The notes under the pieces: model-generated
What the model was told of the DNA's origin: nothing
Database searches by the model: none
Seen by the model: the letters and a program-made list of their open reading frames with translations, nothing else
Shown here: piece by piece, positions 52,163-60,956 of the stretch
How the letters are laid out: each line of letters opens with the position of its first letter
How positions within the stretch are numbered: position 1 is the stretch's first letter
Assembly: GCF_947259025.1 (NCBI RefSeq)
Contig: NZ_CAMYKO010000005.1
Coordinates: 186,001 to 250,000, forward strand
Source: an uncultured Methylophaga sp.
GTDB lineage: Bacteria > Pseudomonadota > Gammaproteobacteria > Nitrosococcales > Methylophagaceae
Reading direction: 5' to 3'
Length of the DNA: 64,000 nt
Program-made: the position numbers and the translations under genes

Positions 52163-52624
52163 CTACGACGCGGCAGACTGTTTCGCTTCTTTTTGATTGA
52201 GGCTACTGGCGAGTTGGTTCAGTCTGTCGAGAAGTTCGAAAAATTCGCTGGAGGAAAGACCGGTCTGACAGGCCACTTTGTCCTGCACCTTGGCAATGGC
52301 TGGTTCCAGTTGCCTGGATTTATCGGTCAACATCAATCGCACGATGCGCTCATCTTTATCAGTGCGGACTTTTTCCACCAGGCCGGCGTTTTGCAGTCTT
52401 TTAATGATAGGAGACAGGGTGCCGGAATCCAGTTTGAGGCGCTTCATCACTTCCTTGATGGCGACATTGTCTTTTTCCCATAACACCAGCAGCACCAGAT
52501 ACTGCGGATAGGTCAGGTCATAATCATCCAGAAGACTGCGATAAAGACGCGTGATGCTGTTGGTCGCACTGTAGAGAGCGAAACAGAGTTGTTGGTCTAA
52601 TTGCAGGTTTTCAAATTGCGACAT
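52163..52624 (-). CDS. ohrR: MarR-family organic-hydroperoxide regulator OhrR
   Basis: 153 residues. N-terminal LQLDQQLCFALYSATN has the reactive Cys14, then LTYPQYLVLLVLWE, helix-turn-helix LKLDSGTLSPIIKRLQNAGLVEK and the DERIVRLMLT wing. OhrR represses ohr until Cys is oxidised. No ohr is next to it, so the nearby target is the exported globin, or itself. Confidence 0.92.
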   Translation of the reverse strand: MSQFENLQLDQQLCFALYSATNSITRLYRSLLDDYDLTYPQYLVLLVLWEKDNVAIKEVMKRLKLDSGTLSPIIKRLQNAGLVEKVRTDKDERIVRLMLTDKSRQLEPAIAKVQDKVACQTGLSSSEFFELLDRLNQLASSLNQKEAKQSAAS

Positions 52625-52653
52625 TATATTTCCTCACAACATAAACATAGCGC

Positions 52654-52666
52654 ACAACAATGTTGT
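52654..52666. promoter_or_regulatory. Palindromic operator upstream of ohrR
   Basis: ACAACA-A-TGTTGT, a perfect 6-1-6 palindrome 30 bases before the ohrR start, at the place of the OhrR autoregulatory site. Confidence 0.65.
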
Positions 52667-52818
52667 TCGCAAGGTATGGTTAATCAAATGATTCAATCGC
52701 CAATAATAAGCACAACAAAAGCCTATTTGTAGTGTGGGATCGAAGTTGGTGCCGTTAAATGAACCAAAAACAGGGCAGACAAGGGTCTAACACGCAAGCG
52801 TATGGTGAAGGAAATAAT

Positions 52819-53214
52819 TCAGATCAGACGGAGTTTTGGCAGGTTTTGGCGGATGTGCGCTTTAATTTCGTCGACATCGGATGTAAAGACAATGGGGAAC
52901 ACCTGTGCCTGGCTGTCTGCTTCGATAAAAGGGGAGAGTTCATAGCCTTCAAAAAATAATTCGGCTCTGGCCTGGCAGATGCGCATAATGCCCTGATTGA
53001 ATGCCGGATGTTGACTGGCTGGCATTTCAGATTCACCCAGAGTCCAGTCCATCTCAAGCCAGGCCTGATGACAGGTCTCACTGAGCTGACTAATTTGCTC
53101 AGCTTTGCCAGCATTGGCCGTGGAAATGATGTTGTCGCTGGTACCGGCAAAAGTCTGGTTATAGGCAATTACCAGTAAAACCGCGCAGGGTGCAAACAAT
53201 GGCGAAATTTTCAT
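52819..53214 (-). CDS. Hypothetical periplasmic protein, 131 aa
   Basis: A signal peptide (FAPCAVLLVIAYNQTFAG) and about 105 mature residues with two Cys (ETCHQAW, MRICQAR). No family recognised. GGAGAGG precedes the ATG. An open frame on the other strand (52759-52959) lacks support. Confidence 0.65.
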   Translation of the reverse strand: MKISPLFAPCAVLLVIAYNQTFAGTSDNIISTANAGKAEQISQLSETCHQAWLEMDWTLGESEMPASQHPAFNQGIMRICQARAELFFEGYELSPFIEADSQAQVFPIVFTSDVDEIKAHIRQNLPKLRLI

Positions 53215-53276
53215 AGTGGCCTCTCCGGGCGTTTGTCACTGACCTGAGTGCACTACAATTCACCGTTTGTGAATTC

Positions 53277-53302
53277 AGGGTGAAGGCTTTTGCCTTCACC
53301 CT
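53277..53302. terminator. Hairpin between the mscS gene and the hypothetical gene
   Basis: AGGGTGAAGGC - TTTT - GCCTTCACCCT, an 11-base-pair perfect stem lying after the mscS stop on the minus strand. It lacks a long T-run. Confidence 0.65.
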
Positions 53303-53338
53303 GCCAGCCCAAGCCCTGCCTTGCTCACCAAGCTCTGG

Positions 53339-54643
53339 TCACTTCGGTTGTTCGAGGATCTTGATCTCCCGCTGCGGGAATGGAATTTCTATGCCGTGCT
53401 GTTGCAGCACATCCCAGATCATCAGCAGCAGATCGGCACCCACCCGGTTGGGCCCATCGTCGATGCCTTCCATCCAGAACTCCACCAGAATATCGACGCC
53501 GGAATCGGCAAAGCCTTTGATTTCGGCATCGGGACGTTCTTCAATGGGGATATCATCACCGCTGATCACCTGCGGGTGGCTGGCCACCACTTCACGCACC
53601 AGTTCAAACAGCAGGTGTAGATCCGTCTTGTAGGCGACCTGAAAATCGAGAGCATAGCGCTGTTTTTTATTCTTATGCGTCCAGTTGGTGAAACTGGTGG
53701 TGATAAATTGCTCGTTGGGCACCATGATGTCCTTGCCATCAAAAGTCTCCAGTGTCGTCGAACGCATTTTCAGCTCACGGATCGTGCCCGTGCGACCGTC
53801 GTCCATTTCAATATAGTCACCCACTGACAGAGAGCGATCCATCAGGATGATAATGCCGGAAATGAAGTTGGATGCAATCGACTGCAGACCAAAGCCCAGA
53901 CCGACACCCAACGCGCCACCAAACACTGCCAGGGCGGTGAGGTTGATGCCCATGATCTGCAGCAGCATCAGGAACACAATGACAAATAAAGTGACCTGGA
54001 ACAGTTTGGCGAACACCTCGCGGGTACCCAGATCCAGATCCTGCTGGTTGCGGATGATCTGCTGACCGGCGTTATTTGAGAGGCGCCCCAGCCAGAATAA
54101 AACAGAGCCGAATATCAGTACGCGGGCAACACCATAGGCTGAGATTTTGAAGTTACCGATCTGCAGTGAGATAGTCTCCAGGTAGGCAACCACCTCATCC
54201 AGCCAGCCGAACACATGCAGCACGGCTATAGGCAAGATCATCCACAGCGCCAGTTTGCGGAATAATTGTTTTTCCACAAAACGGTTGATGATGGAGTACA
54301 GCATGAAAATCACTGCCAGGCTGAGACTGATTCTAATCAGCCAACTCTGCGCGATCAGCTTTTGCCCCAGATCAACCGCCAGTGACAGGGTCAACACCAG
54401 CATAAGCGGGAAGATTAACTCTCGCAGGCGGTAAATGCCCTGGCGCAGGTTAAGAACCGGCCCTTTGCTGGGCGCTTGCTTGAGTATCGGCGAGCGGGTT
54501 TTGAGAAACCGCGCCAGCGAAAATGCCAGCAACAATGCCAGCAGGATCAGGCCCAGTTGCGAGTAGAATTTGGGGCTGCTGAGCCAGTGCATTAATTGAC
54601 TCAGGTACTGATCCAGCAGGCTTTTGTAGTTATTGATATCCAT
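53339..54643 (-). CDS. MscS-family mechanosensitive channel
   Basis: 434 residues. An N-terminal set of transmembrane helices leads to the MscS pore: AVFGGALGVGLGFGLQSIASNFISGIIILMDRSLSVGDYIEMDDGRTGTI, then MRSTTLETFDGKDIMVPNEQFI. The extra N-terminal helices resemble YnaI/MscM-type. Channels release osmolytes at hypo-osmotic shock; fits a marine organism with ectoine turnover. Confidence 0.93.
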   Translation of the reverse strand: MDINNYKSLLDQYLSQLMHWLSSPKFYSQLGLILLALLLAFSLARFLKTRSPILKQAPSKGPVLNLRQGIYRLRELIFPLMLVLTLSLAVDLGQKLIAQSWLIRISLSLAVIFMLYSIINRFVEKQLFRKLALWMILPIAVLHVFGWLDEVVAYLETISLQIGNFKISAYGVARVLIFGSVLFWLGRLSNNAGQQIIRNQQDLDLGTREVFAKLFQVTLFVIVFLMLLQIMGINLTALAVFGGALGVGLGFGLQSIASNFISGIIILMDRSLSVGDYIEMDDGRTGTIRELKMRSTTLETFDGKDIMVPNEQFITTSFTNWTHKNKKQRYALDFQVAYKTDLHLLFELVREVVASHPQVISGDDIPIEERPDAEIKGFADSGVDILVEFWMEGIDDGPNRVGADLLLMIWDVLQQHGIEIPFPQREIKILEQPK

Positions 54644-54791
54644 GAGTGTCCATTTTTTTATTCAAGCCGATGTTGCTGGATAATGTAGGCGAGTCAGCCC
54701 ATCATGGCAATCAATCAGGTGAACTTTAAGCTTTTAGAATCAGTCATCCTGATATCGTTAACGAGTAATCTGTCTTCAATGAGGAGCCTGA

Positions 54792-55541
54792 ATGAATCGC
54801 CCATTTGATATCACCAACAAAGTCGCTTTAGTGACCGGTGCAAACCGTGGCATCGGCCGCGCCATTACTGAAACATTGCTGCAACGCGGCGCACGCAAAG
54901 TTTACCTTGGGGTACGTAACCTGGAGACAGTGGCTGATCTGGAACAGCAATATGCCGATCAGGTCACGCCAATACACATCGACCTCAGTCGGCCGGGCAC
55001 GGTGATCTCGGCGGCTGCCAATGCCCAGGATGTGGAGATTGTGATCAATAATGCCGGCGTTTTAAAAAATGCCAGCCCCTTGCAGCCCGAATCTATCGAT
55101 GCCCTGCATACACAAATGGATATCAACGTTGCTGGCCTCTTACGTATGGCACAGGCGTTTGCACCGGTACTCAAAGCCAACCAGGGCGGTGCTTTTGTGC
55201 AACTCAACTCCATTGCATCACTCAGGTCATTCCCGGCTTTTGCCACCTATGCCGCTTCCAAGGCGGCCGCCTATTCCATCACCCAGGCTTTGCGTCATGA
55301 AATGGCAGAGCAAAATACCGTGGTGCTCAGTGTGCATCCGGGGCCGATAGCCACCGATATGGCCAATGACGCGGGTCTGCAGGATGTCGCGGAATCACCG
55401 GCGATTGTGGCAGACGGCATTATCGAAGCGCTCAGCCAAGGGGAGTGTCATTTATTCCCGGACACCATGGCCAGGGAGTTGTGGCAGAAATATGAGGCTT
55501 TCGCCCGCGAGGTGATTGAAATCGAGCCGGGCACGGCTTGA
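54792..55541 (+). CDS. Short-chain dehydrogenase/reductase
   Basis: 249 residues. Rossmann motif VTGANRGIGRA, NNAG, and the catalytic Ser-Tyr-Lys (LNSIASL, YAASKAA). The variable C-terminus and VHPGPIATDM are usual. Probably NADP-dependent; substrate unknown. GAGGAG precedes the ATG. Confidence 0.92.
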   Translation: MNRPFDITNKVALVTGANRGIGRAITETLLQRGARKVYLGVRNLETVADLEQQYADQVTPIHIDLSRPGTVISAAANAQDVEIVINNAGVLKNASPLQPESIDALHTQMDINVAGLLRMAQAFAPVLKANQGGAFVQLNSIASLRSFPAFATYAASKAAAYSITQALRHEMAEQNTVVLSVHPGPIATDMANDAGLQDVAESPAIVADGIIEALSQGECHLFPDTMARELWQKYEAFAREVIEIEPGTA

Positions 55542-55566
55542 TGGGCGGTCAGATAATGTCACGATC

Positions 55567-55593
55567 AAAAAAGCCCCGCTAGCGGGGCTTTTC
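55567..55593. terminator. Bidirectional terminator
   Basis: AAAAAAGCCCCGC-TA-GCGGGGCTTTTCTG. Stops the SDR gene from the left and the cold-shock gene from the right. Confidence 0.88.
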
Positions 55594-55612
55594 TGTTTCT
55601 ACTGGCTGTGAA

Positions 55613-55819
55613 TTACAGCGCAGTGATGTTTTCGGCTTGTGGGCCTTTAGCGCCCTGGCTGACAGTAAACTCAACCTTCTGGCCTTCTTGCAGGGTTCTG
55701 AAACCGTCGCCCTGGATTTGGCTGAAGTGAGCAAAAACGTCAGGGCCGCTTTCTTGTTCAATGAAGCCGTAACCTTTTGTTTCATTGAACCATTTAACTG
55801 TACCGGTAGATGTAGACAT
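55613..55819 (-). CDS. cspA: Cold-shock-domain protein
   Basis: 68 residues: [18 protein letters not shown], then [14 protein letters not shown] and [18 protein letters not shown]. Both RNP motifs (KGYGFI, DVFAHF) are intact. Binds single-stranded RNA/DNA as an antiterminator or chaperone. ATG 55819 follows AGGATTAG. The long leader upstream resembles the 5' UTR of cold-shock mRNAs. Confidence 0.94.
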   Translation of the reverse strand: MSTSTGTVKWFNETKGYGFIEQESGPDVFAHFSQIQGDGFRTLQEGQKVEFTVSQGAKGPQAENITAL

Positions 55820-56022
55820 AACTAATCCTAATTTACTAATAAAAACAAACCTCCTGAGAGGCAACATAGCTGGAAGATGTTGAGAGTACTTATTAATAAA
55901 CAGGACGAGCTACTTCTGGGTAATGCATCGAAATGAAAAATAAATATTCAAATCAACTTTTCAAGCTAGCATCAATTTAGCCCGATTATGGCTTGCTGTC
56001 AAAAATATTTTTCTGACATGAA

Positions 56023-56044
56023 AAACCCCGCCGTAGCGGGGTTT
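56023..56044. terminator. Terminator of pqqA copy 2
   Basis: AAACCCCGC-CGTA-GCGGGGTTT. Located directly after the pqqA stop on the minus strand. Confidence 0.85.
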
Positions 56045-56065
56045 AACAGTGAATGAAACAGTTGG

Positions 56066-56137
56066 TTATCGGTTACAGATATACATGGTAACCTCAAAAC
56101 CAAAACGCATATCGTCATATTCCGGTTTGGTCCACAT
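56066..56137 (-). CDS. pqqA: PQQ precursor peptide PqqA, orphan copy 2
   Basis: 23 residues, identical to copy 1 except Asp instead of Ser at residue 8 ([23 protein letters not shown]). Glu15 and Tyr19 are conserved. AGGAGG with a strong spacing precedes the ATG. It is flanked by terminators and not followed by pqqB or other pqq genes. About 5.5 kb from copy 1 and on the same strand. Confidence 0.96.
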   Translation of the reverse strand: MWTKPEYDDMRFGFEVTMYICNR

Positions 56138-56394
56138 GGTTCTCACCTCCATGCCCTTTCTGATTAACACGATTACAGCTTATAACAAGGTCAGTTACAG
56201 GGAATCAGCATAATTCGCCTAATGACTCAGTATTTTGCTGATCGTTGCAGTGCCCCATCCAGACAAGGTTTCTGCAACGCTTACCAGCGCTTTTGGCCTG
56301 TCTTTTAAAAAAATGCTTCGTCTTGCCCTGCAAGGCTCATTTTTCGTTATCATCAACCGACAACAATGTGAACAATGCCTGAAGAGGATTCCGG

Positions 56395-58794
56395 ATGGAA
56401 CATGTACACGACTTCATGCCACACGGCTACTGTATTTCCTGGGACGTGCCGCTGCTAACCCTGCATGTGCTATCGGATATTCTGATTGCCTTTGCTTATT
56501 TCTCTATCCCCATCGGCATCATTTATTTTATCAGGCAAAAAGACGATATCACCTTCAAACCGGTTTATTACCTGTTTGCCGGTTTTATCACTGCCTGTGG
56601 TATCACTCACCTGATGGGCATTGTGACCCTGTGGTTGCCTTATTATTACCTGGAAGGCGTGCTCAAGGCGATGACCGCGCTGGTGTCAGTAGCAACCGCT
56701 ATCTACCTTATTCCTAAGCTGTCCGACATGGTCGCGCTGCCGGATTTGAAAGAACTCAGTGGCCTCAACAGGCAACTTCGCCAGGAGAATGAATCCCGGC
56801 GGCAGGCGGAAGCAGAGTTGGAACAAAGCCGGGCATTATTGGCAGAGTCGAACAAAATGCTGTCCTCGGTGTTGGATGCGATTCCGGTGCGGGTATTCTG
56901 GAAAGACAAGCAGTCACAGTTTATGGGGGCTAACCGCCTGTTCCTGAAAGATGCGGGCCTGACCGACATTGATCAACTGGTTGGAAAAACTGATCGCGAT
57001 ATGCCCTGGGCAGAAGATTTTGCTGACAAGTTCCGCCAGGATGATGCCACTGTGATCGCCAGCGGCAAGGCAAAACTGCAGTTCGAAGAGTTGTTAGTGG
57101 ATGCCGAGGGTAACGAGGTATGGGTCAGCACCAATAAAGCGCCGTTGACCAACGACAAGGAAGAAATTATTGGTGTGCTGGGCACGTATGAGGATGTTTC
57201 CAAAGCCAAGCAGGCCGCCCGTGATTTGCTGGAGGCCAAGGAGCAGGCTGAACAGGCCAATGTTGCCAAGAGCGAATTTCTCGCCAATATGAGCCATGAA
57301 CTGAGAACACCATTAAACGGTGTCATTGGCACCCTCAACCTGCTGGGAGAAGGCCAGCTTGATACGCATCAGAATCATCTGGTCGGGCTCAGCAAAGACA
57401 GCGCCGAATCGTTATTGAGCCTGTTAAATGACATTCTGGATTTGTCCAAGATCGAGTCGGGCAAGCTGGAACTGCATCATCATGACGAAGATCTGAACGA
57501 GTTGCTGGGCGAAGTCGCAAAAGCCATGTCCAGCCGAGCTGATGAAAAAGACCTGGAGTTACTCTGCCCTGGTCACTTTCTGCCGGCACTGATGCTGAAT
57601 ATTGACCGTCTGAGGCTTAAGCAGGTTTTAATCAATCTGCTGGGTAATGCTATCAAGTTCACTGAAAGGGGCTCGGTGACACTGGATCTGGCGGTGATTT
57701 CTCAACAACAACAGAGTACGACGCTGCGTTTTTCAGTGTCTGACACCGGCTGTGGTATCAGCGAGTCGGCACAGCAAAAATTATTTGAACGCTTTAGTCA
57801 GGTTGATGGCAGTTCCACCCGTCAGCAGGGTGGGACGGGACTGGGGCTGGCAATCTGCCGCCATCTGGTTGAGATGATGGGGGGGCGTATCGGTGTGACC
57901 AGTACTCAAGGCGTCGGCTCTACCTTCTGGTTTGAAATCAACGTCAACTGTCACCAACGACATCGTTTGTCGCATGACCACAGCACCTTATTATCTGCAT
58001 TGCAGGTTTTCGTGTTACCCAAACTGCCTTGTTATCAGCGCTATTTTGATGATGTTTTGACCAACTGGCACATTGCTTACGAAAGCGCCGACTCCTGTGA
58101 GGCCCTGATGGCATTGCTCCATGCCAGTGAAAAAGTGACTGGGCAGGCAGTGGTGATTATGGATTTGGATGATTTCATGGTCTGTCCGGTTGATGAATTA
58201 CTGGCTGAGTCGGCAGCGGTGCCACAGTTCTTACTGCTGGCCTCGCAGGGGCAACTGGGTAAGTTGCCGGAGAAGGTGAGCCGTCATGATTGCCTGGTGC
58301 TGGCTAAACCCTTGCTGCAATCTGAGCTGTTTAACGGCCTGCTGGGCTATGTGTCCGATCTGCCGGTAGTTAGTGATGACAGCCGTAAAGCCCGTCATGG
58401 GCATGAGCTGATCGATGCCCGCATTTTGTTAGTTGAAGACAACCATATCAATGTGGTGGTCGCCAAAGGCCTGATTGAAATGTTCGGGCCTAGCGTTGAT
58501 GTGGCCAATAATGGTCAGCAGGCGCTGGAGATGCTGAAAAAACAGCATTTTGATTTGATCTTCATGGATTGTCAGATGCCGGTGATGGATGGCTATGAAG
58601 CAACCCGTCGCCTGCGCCAGTCCAGCGATATTCCGGTGATTGCGTTGACGGCACATGCCATGCGTGAAGATGAGCAGAAATGTCTTGATGCCGGTATGAA
58701 CGGCTACCTGACCAAACCGATTGACCCATTCAGCCTCAACGCCAGCCTGGGCCAATGGCTACCGGGTGAATGCATCCAACAGCCGGTTTCCTGA
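56395..58794 (+). CDS. Hybrid histidine kinase with ethylene-receptor-like N-terminal domain
   Basis: 799 residues. The three N-terminal membrane helices (about 18-110) resemble ETR1: SDILIAFAYFSIPIGIIYF and FAGFITACGITHLMG. All ETR1 ethylene/copper residues compared (Asp25, Tyr32, Ile35, Pro36, Ile62, Cys65, His69) are present here at +3 (Asp28, Tyr35, Ile38, Pro39, Ile65, Cys68, His72). Then a PAS domain (about 160-280), a HisKA with His301 (MSHELRTPLNG), a HATPase (NLLGNAIKFTERG, DTGCGIS, GGTGLGLAICRHL), a degenerate receiver (about 525-655) and a true receiver with Asp725 (IFMDCQMPVMDG). AGAGGA precedes the ATG. No output response regulator is adjacent. Confidence 0.92.
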   Translation: MEHVHDFMPHGYCISWDVPLLTLHVLSDILIAFAYFSIPIGIIYFIRQKDDITFKPVYYLFAGFITACGITHLMGIVTLWLPYYYLEGVLKAMTALVSVATAIYLIPKLSDMVALPDLKELSGLNRQLRQENESRRQAEAELEQSRALLAESNKMLSSVLDAIPVRVFWKDKQSQFMGANRLFLKDAGLTDIDQLVGKTDRDMPWAEDFADKFRQDDATVIASGKAKLQFEELLVDAEGNEVWVSTNKAPLTNDKEEIIGVLGTYEDVSKAKQAARDLLEAKEQAEQANVAKSEFLANMSHELRTPLNGVIGTLNLLGEGQLDTHQNHLVGLSKDSAESLLSLLNDILDLSKIESGKLELHHHDEDLNELLGEVAKAMSSRADEKDLELLCPGHFLPALMLNIDRLRLKQVLINLLGNAIKFTERGSVTLDLAVISQQQQSTTLRFSVSDTGCGISESAQQKLFERFSQVDGSSTRQQGGTGLGLAICRHLVEMMGGRIGVTSTQGVGSTFWFEINVNCHQRHRLSHDHSTLLSALQVFVLPKLPCYQRYFDDVLTNWHIAYESADSCEALMALLHASEKVTGQAVVIMDLDDFMVCPVDELLAESAAVPQFLLLASQGQLGKLPEKVSRHDCLVLAKPLLQSELFNGLLGYVSDLPVVSDDSRKARHGHELIDARILLVEDNHINVVVAKGLIEMFGPSVDVANNGQQALEMLKKQHFDLIFMDCQMPVMDGYEATRRLRQSSDIPVIALTAHAMREDEQKCLDAGMNGYLTKPIDPFSLNASLGQWLPGECIQQPVS

Positions 58795-58861
58795 GCTAAA
58801 GCAGGAACTCGACTCATCGCACGTGTTCTCAATCACATAGTCGGGTGTGGGGGAGTGAGCG

Positions 58862-59566
58862 ATGTATCGTGCAGGTTTAATACTATTGTGGCTGGTGGTG
58901 TCACCGTCCTGGGCGCTGGAGTTCAGCAGCGGTGAAACAAAAACCACCGTGGTGGAGCTTTACACCTCCGAAGGATGCAGCAGTTGCCCGCCGGCCGATA
59001 ACTGGCTGTCATCATTAAAATCAGACCCCAGACTTTTCAAGACTCTACTGCCCCTGGCCTTTCATGTGGATTACTGGGACCAACTGGGCTGGCCCGACCC
59101 TTATGCCAGTCCTGCGTTCTCCCAGCGCCAGCGCGAACTGGTCAGGCAGGACCTCTTATCGCAGGTTTATACACCGGGTATTGTCGTTAACAGTCAGGAA
59201 TGGCGCGACTGGTTCAGTGGTCAACGCCAGCTTGAAGATAGTCAAACCCGTCCGGGCCGATTACAGGCGCAATTAAAGCAGGATCAACTCACCGTCAGTT
59301 TTGACTCTGATGCTGCGCTCACCCTGCATATCGCCATACTGGGCATGGGCCTGCAAACCGACGTGCAAGCCGGTGAAAACCGGGGGCGTCAGTTGACCCA
59401 TGATTTTGTAGTACTTGAGCACTGGCAGCAGGCGGGTAGCAAGACCTGGAAATTCACCTTGCCTGAGCTGGCAGATCGGGGTCAGCAACGCACTGCACTG
59501 GCCCTGTGGCTGACGGCGCCGGATTCTCTGAGAGTAGTGCAGGCTACCGGCAGCTATATTGACTAA
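58862..59566 (+). CDS. DUF1223 secreted thioredoxin-like protein
   Basis: 234 residues. Signal peptide (RAGLILLWLVVSPSWA) then VVELYTSEGCSSCPPADNWL, FHVDYWDQLGWPDPYASPAFSQRQREL and TPGIVVNSQEW, all DUF1223 signatures. The CSSCPP pair sits in a thioredoxin-like position, so a redox role in the periplasm is possible. First gene of a cluster with a cupin and a DUF3080 lipoprotein. Confidence 0.9.
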   Translation: MYRAGLILLWLVVSPSWALEFSSGETKTTVVELYTSEGCSSCPPADNWLSSLKSDPRLFKTLLPLAFHVDYWDQLGWPDPYASPAFSQRQRELVRQDLLSQVYTPGIVVNSQEWRDWFSGQRQLEDSQTRPGRLQAQLKQDQLTVSFDSDAALTLHIAILGMGLQTDVQAGENRGRQLTHDFVVLEHWQQAGSKTWKFTLPELADRGQQRTALALWLTAPDSLRVVQATGSYID

Positions 59567-59585
59567 TAAGCAGACTGGGACTTTT

Positions 59586-59903
59586 ATGATCGTAAACAGA
59601 GCAATGGAGCGGGACTGGCAACTGACGGAGCATCAGGGCATCGAAAGAACGCTATTCCGGACTAATGACAATGGCGGCAACACCGTCATGATCAGGCTTA
59701 AAAAAGGCGCTCACTTTCCGCAGCACCTGCATCAGGGAGAGGCCGAGATGCTGGTGATCAATGGACAGTTGCTGATTGGCGGCGTGGAACTGGTCAAGGG
59801 GGATTACCTTTATGCCCGGGCCGGGGAAGGGCACGATATCGTGGCGCTGACCGATGCCGAGCTGTTCCTGTCCACTGAACAAGCCATGACCCTGATCATC
59901 TGA
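59586..59903 (+). CDS. Small cupin-domain protein
   Basis: 105 residues. KGAHFPQHLHQGEAEMLVINGQLLIG is the first cupin motif with two His and a Glu, and GHDIVALTDAELF the second. Resembles the ChrR cupin domain of anti-sigma factors and small metal-binding cupins. Function unknown. It ends 3 bases before the DUF3080 start. Confidence 0.85.
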   Translation: MIVNRAMERDWQLTEHQGIERTLFRTNDNGGNTVMIRLKKGAHFPQHLHQGEAEMLVINGQLLIGGVELVKGDYLYARAGEGHDIVALTDAELFLSTEQAMTLII

Positions 59904-59906
59904 ACA

Positions 59907-60956
59907 ATGCGCTGGCGCATCACTTTTTTATTGTTGCTTGTTATCGGGCTGACAGCCTGCGACCCTTTGGCTGAACCTGACAGCATGATGGATACTTATC
60001 TGGAGCGTCTGGCACGGGTGCTGGAACTGGAGGCTGAACTCAGTGAGCCGCTACAGATCAAAACCCTGCCTCGACCACGTGACAGACGGGTGGAGATTGA
60101 ACCACTGGAAATCAATATGCTTGATTTCCTCTCGCTCTATGGCTGTGAACTACAGGTCGTGGTTGGTGAACGTAACTCGATCATGGGGCGGGTGATGACG
60201 CCGTTGAATCAACTGCGATATCAACTACGCTTTATCAATAAGGCCCGACAGTGTCTGCCCAAAGTTGAAAAGCAGGCGCTCAAGGCGCAGCTCCAACAGG
60301 CGATTGATCACAAACAAGCCAATCTGCCGGCCTATTTCTGGAACAGTGTCTGGGCCGACGAGCCGATGGCTTCGCTGATGACGCAGTCCAAGGGGCTGTA
60401 TCAGCGCCATAGCGATAAAAATCTACTCAGCAGCCTGAGCATTGATATCGACCATGCAAAGACTGTTCTGGCGCAGTTGCAGTCGGGACCGATGGATAGT
60501 GAGCTCAAGTCAATGGGAGAGATTCAGCAACGCTGGGTGTTTTCTCATACGCCGGGGCAGCTTATCAACAGCGCCCGGCTGTTAATCACACGGCTTGATG
60601 ACGGCACGCGGCTTATCGAGCAGCGCCTGGGGTCTGAACCACTTTGCTATTTGAATAAGCCCAACACACAGTCTGAACGGGTTAAGGGCTTATTTTTCAA
60701 TGTCTATATCGGCCGCGTTCAGCCTTATCTGGCTGAAGTCAGCCAGGCCGGTGAGCAGCTGTTTGGCAAGTTGGCGGCACTGGCCGGGCAACAGGATAAG
60801 TTGATGCCGGAAACATTCCGGCCGTTTTACCGGCAAGTTTTAAATAAAAAACAGCCAGATAATCTCTGGACCATGCTGGATAAGTCGATTGAACGACACA
60901 CGAAAAGCTGGCAGCGCCTGTTATCACAATGCGGCATGCAGCCTATGGCGGGTTAG
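59907..60956 (+). CDS. DUF3080 lipoprotein
   Basis: 349 residues. Lipobox (GLTAC, residue 18). The mature part has the DUF3080 pattern: YLERLARVLELE, INMLDFLSLYGCELQVVVGERNS, LRYQLRFINKARQCLP. Predicted helical outer-membrane or periplasmic lipoprotein of unknown role, gammaproteobacterial. Third gene of the cluster. Convergent with the GAF-GGDEF gene. Confidence 0.85.
   Translation: MRWRITFLLLLVIGLTACDPLAEPDSMMDTYLERLARVLELEAELSEPLQIKTLPRPRDRRVEIEPLEINMLDFLSLYGCELQVVVGERNSIMGRVMTPLNQLRYQLRFINKARQCLPKVEKQALKAQLQQAIDHKQANLPAYFWNSVWADEPMASLMTQSKGLYQRHSDKNLLSSLSIDIDHAKTVLAQLQSGPMDSELKSMGEIQQRWVFSHTPGQLINSARLLITRLDDGTRLIEQRLGSEPLCYLNKPNTQSERVKGLFFNVYIGRVQPYLAEVSQAGEQLFGKLAALAGQQDKLMPETFRPFYRQVLNKKQPDNLWTMLDKSIERHTKSWQRLLSQCGMQPMAG

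Noticed and set aside
52759-52959. Plus-strand 66-residue open frame
   Set aside because: Overlaps a minus-strand gene with signal peptide and good RBS; no support of its own.
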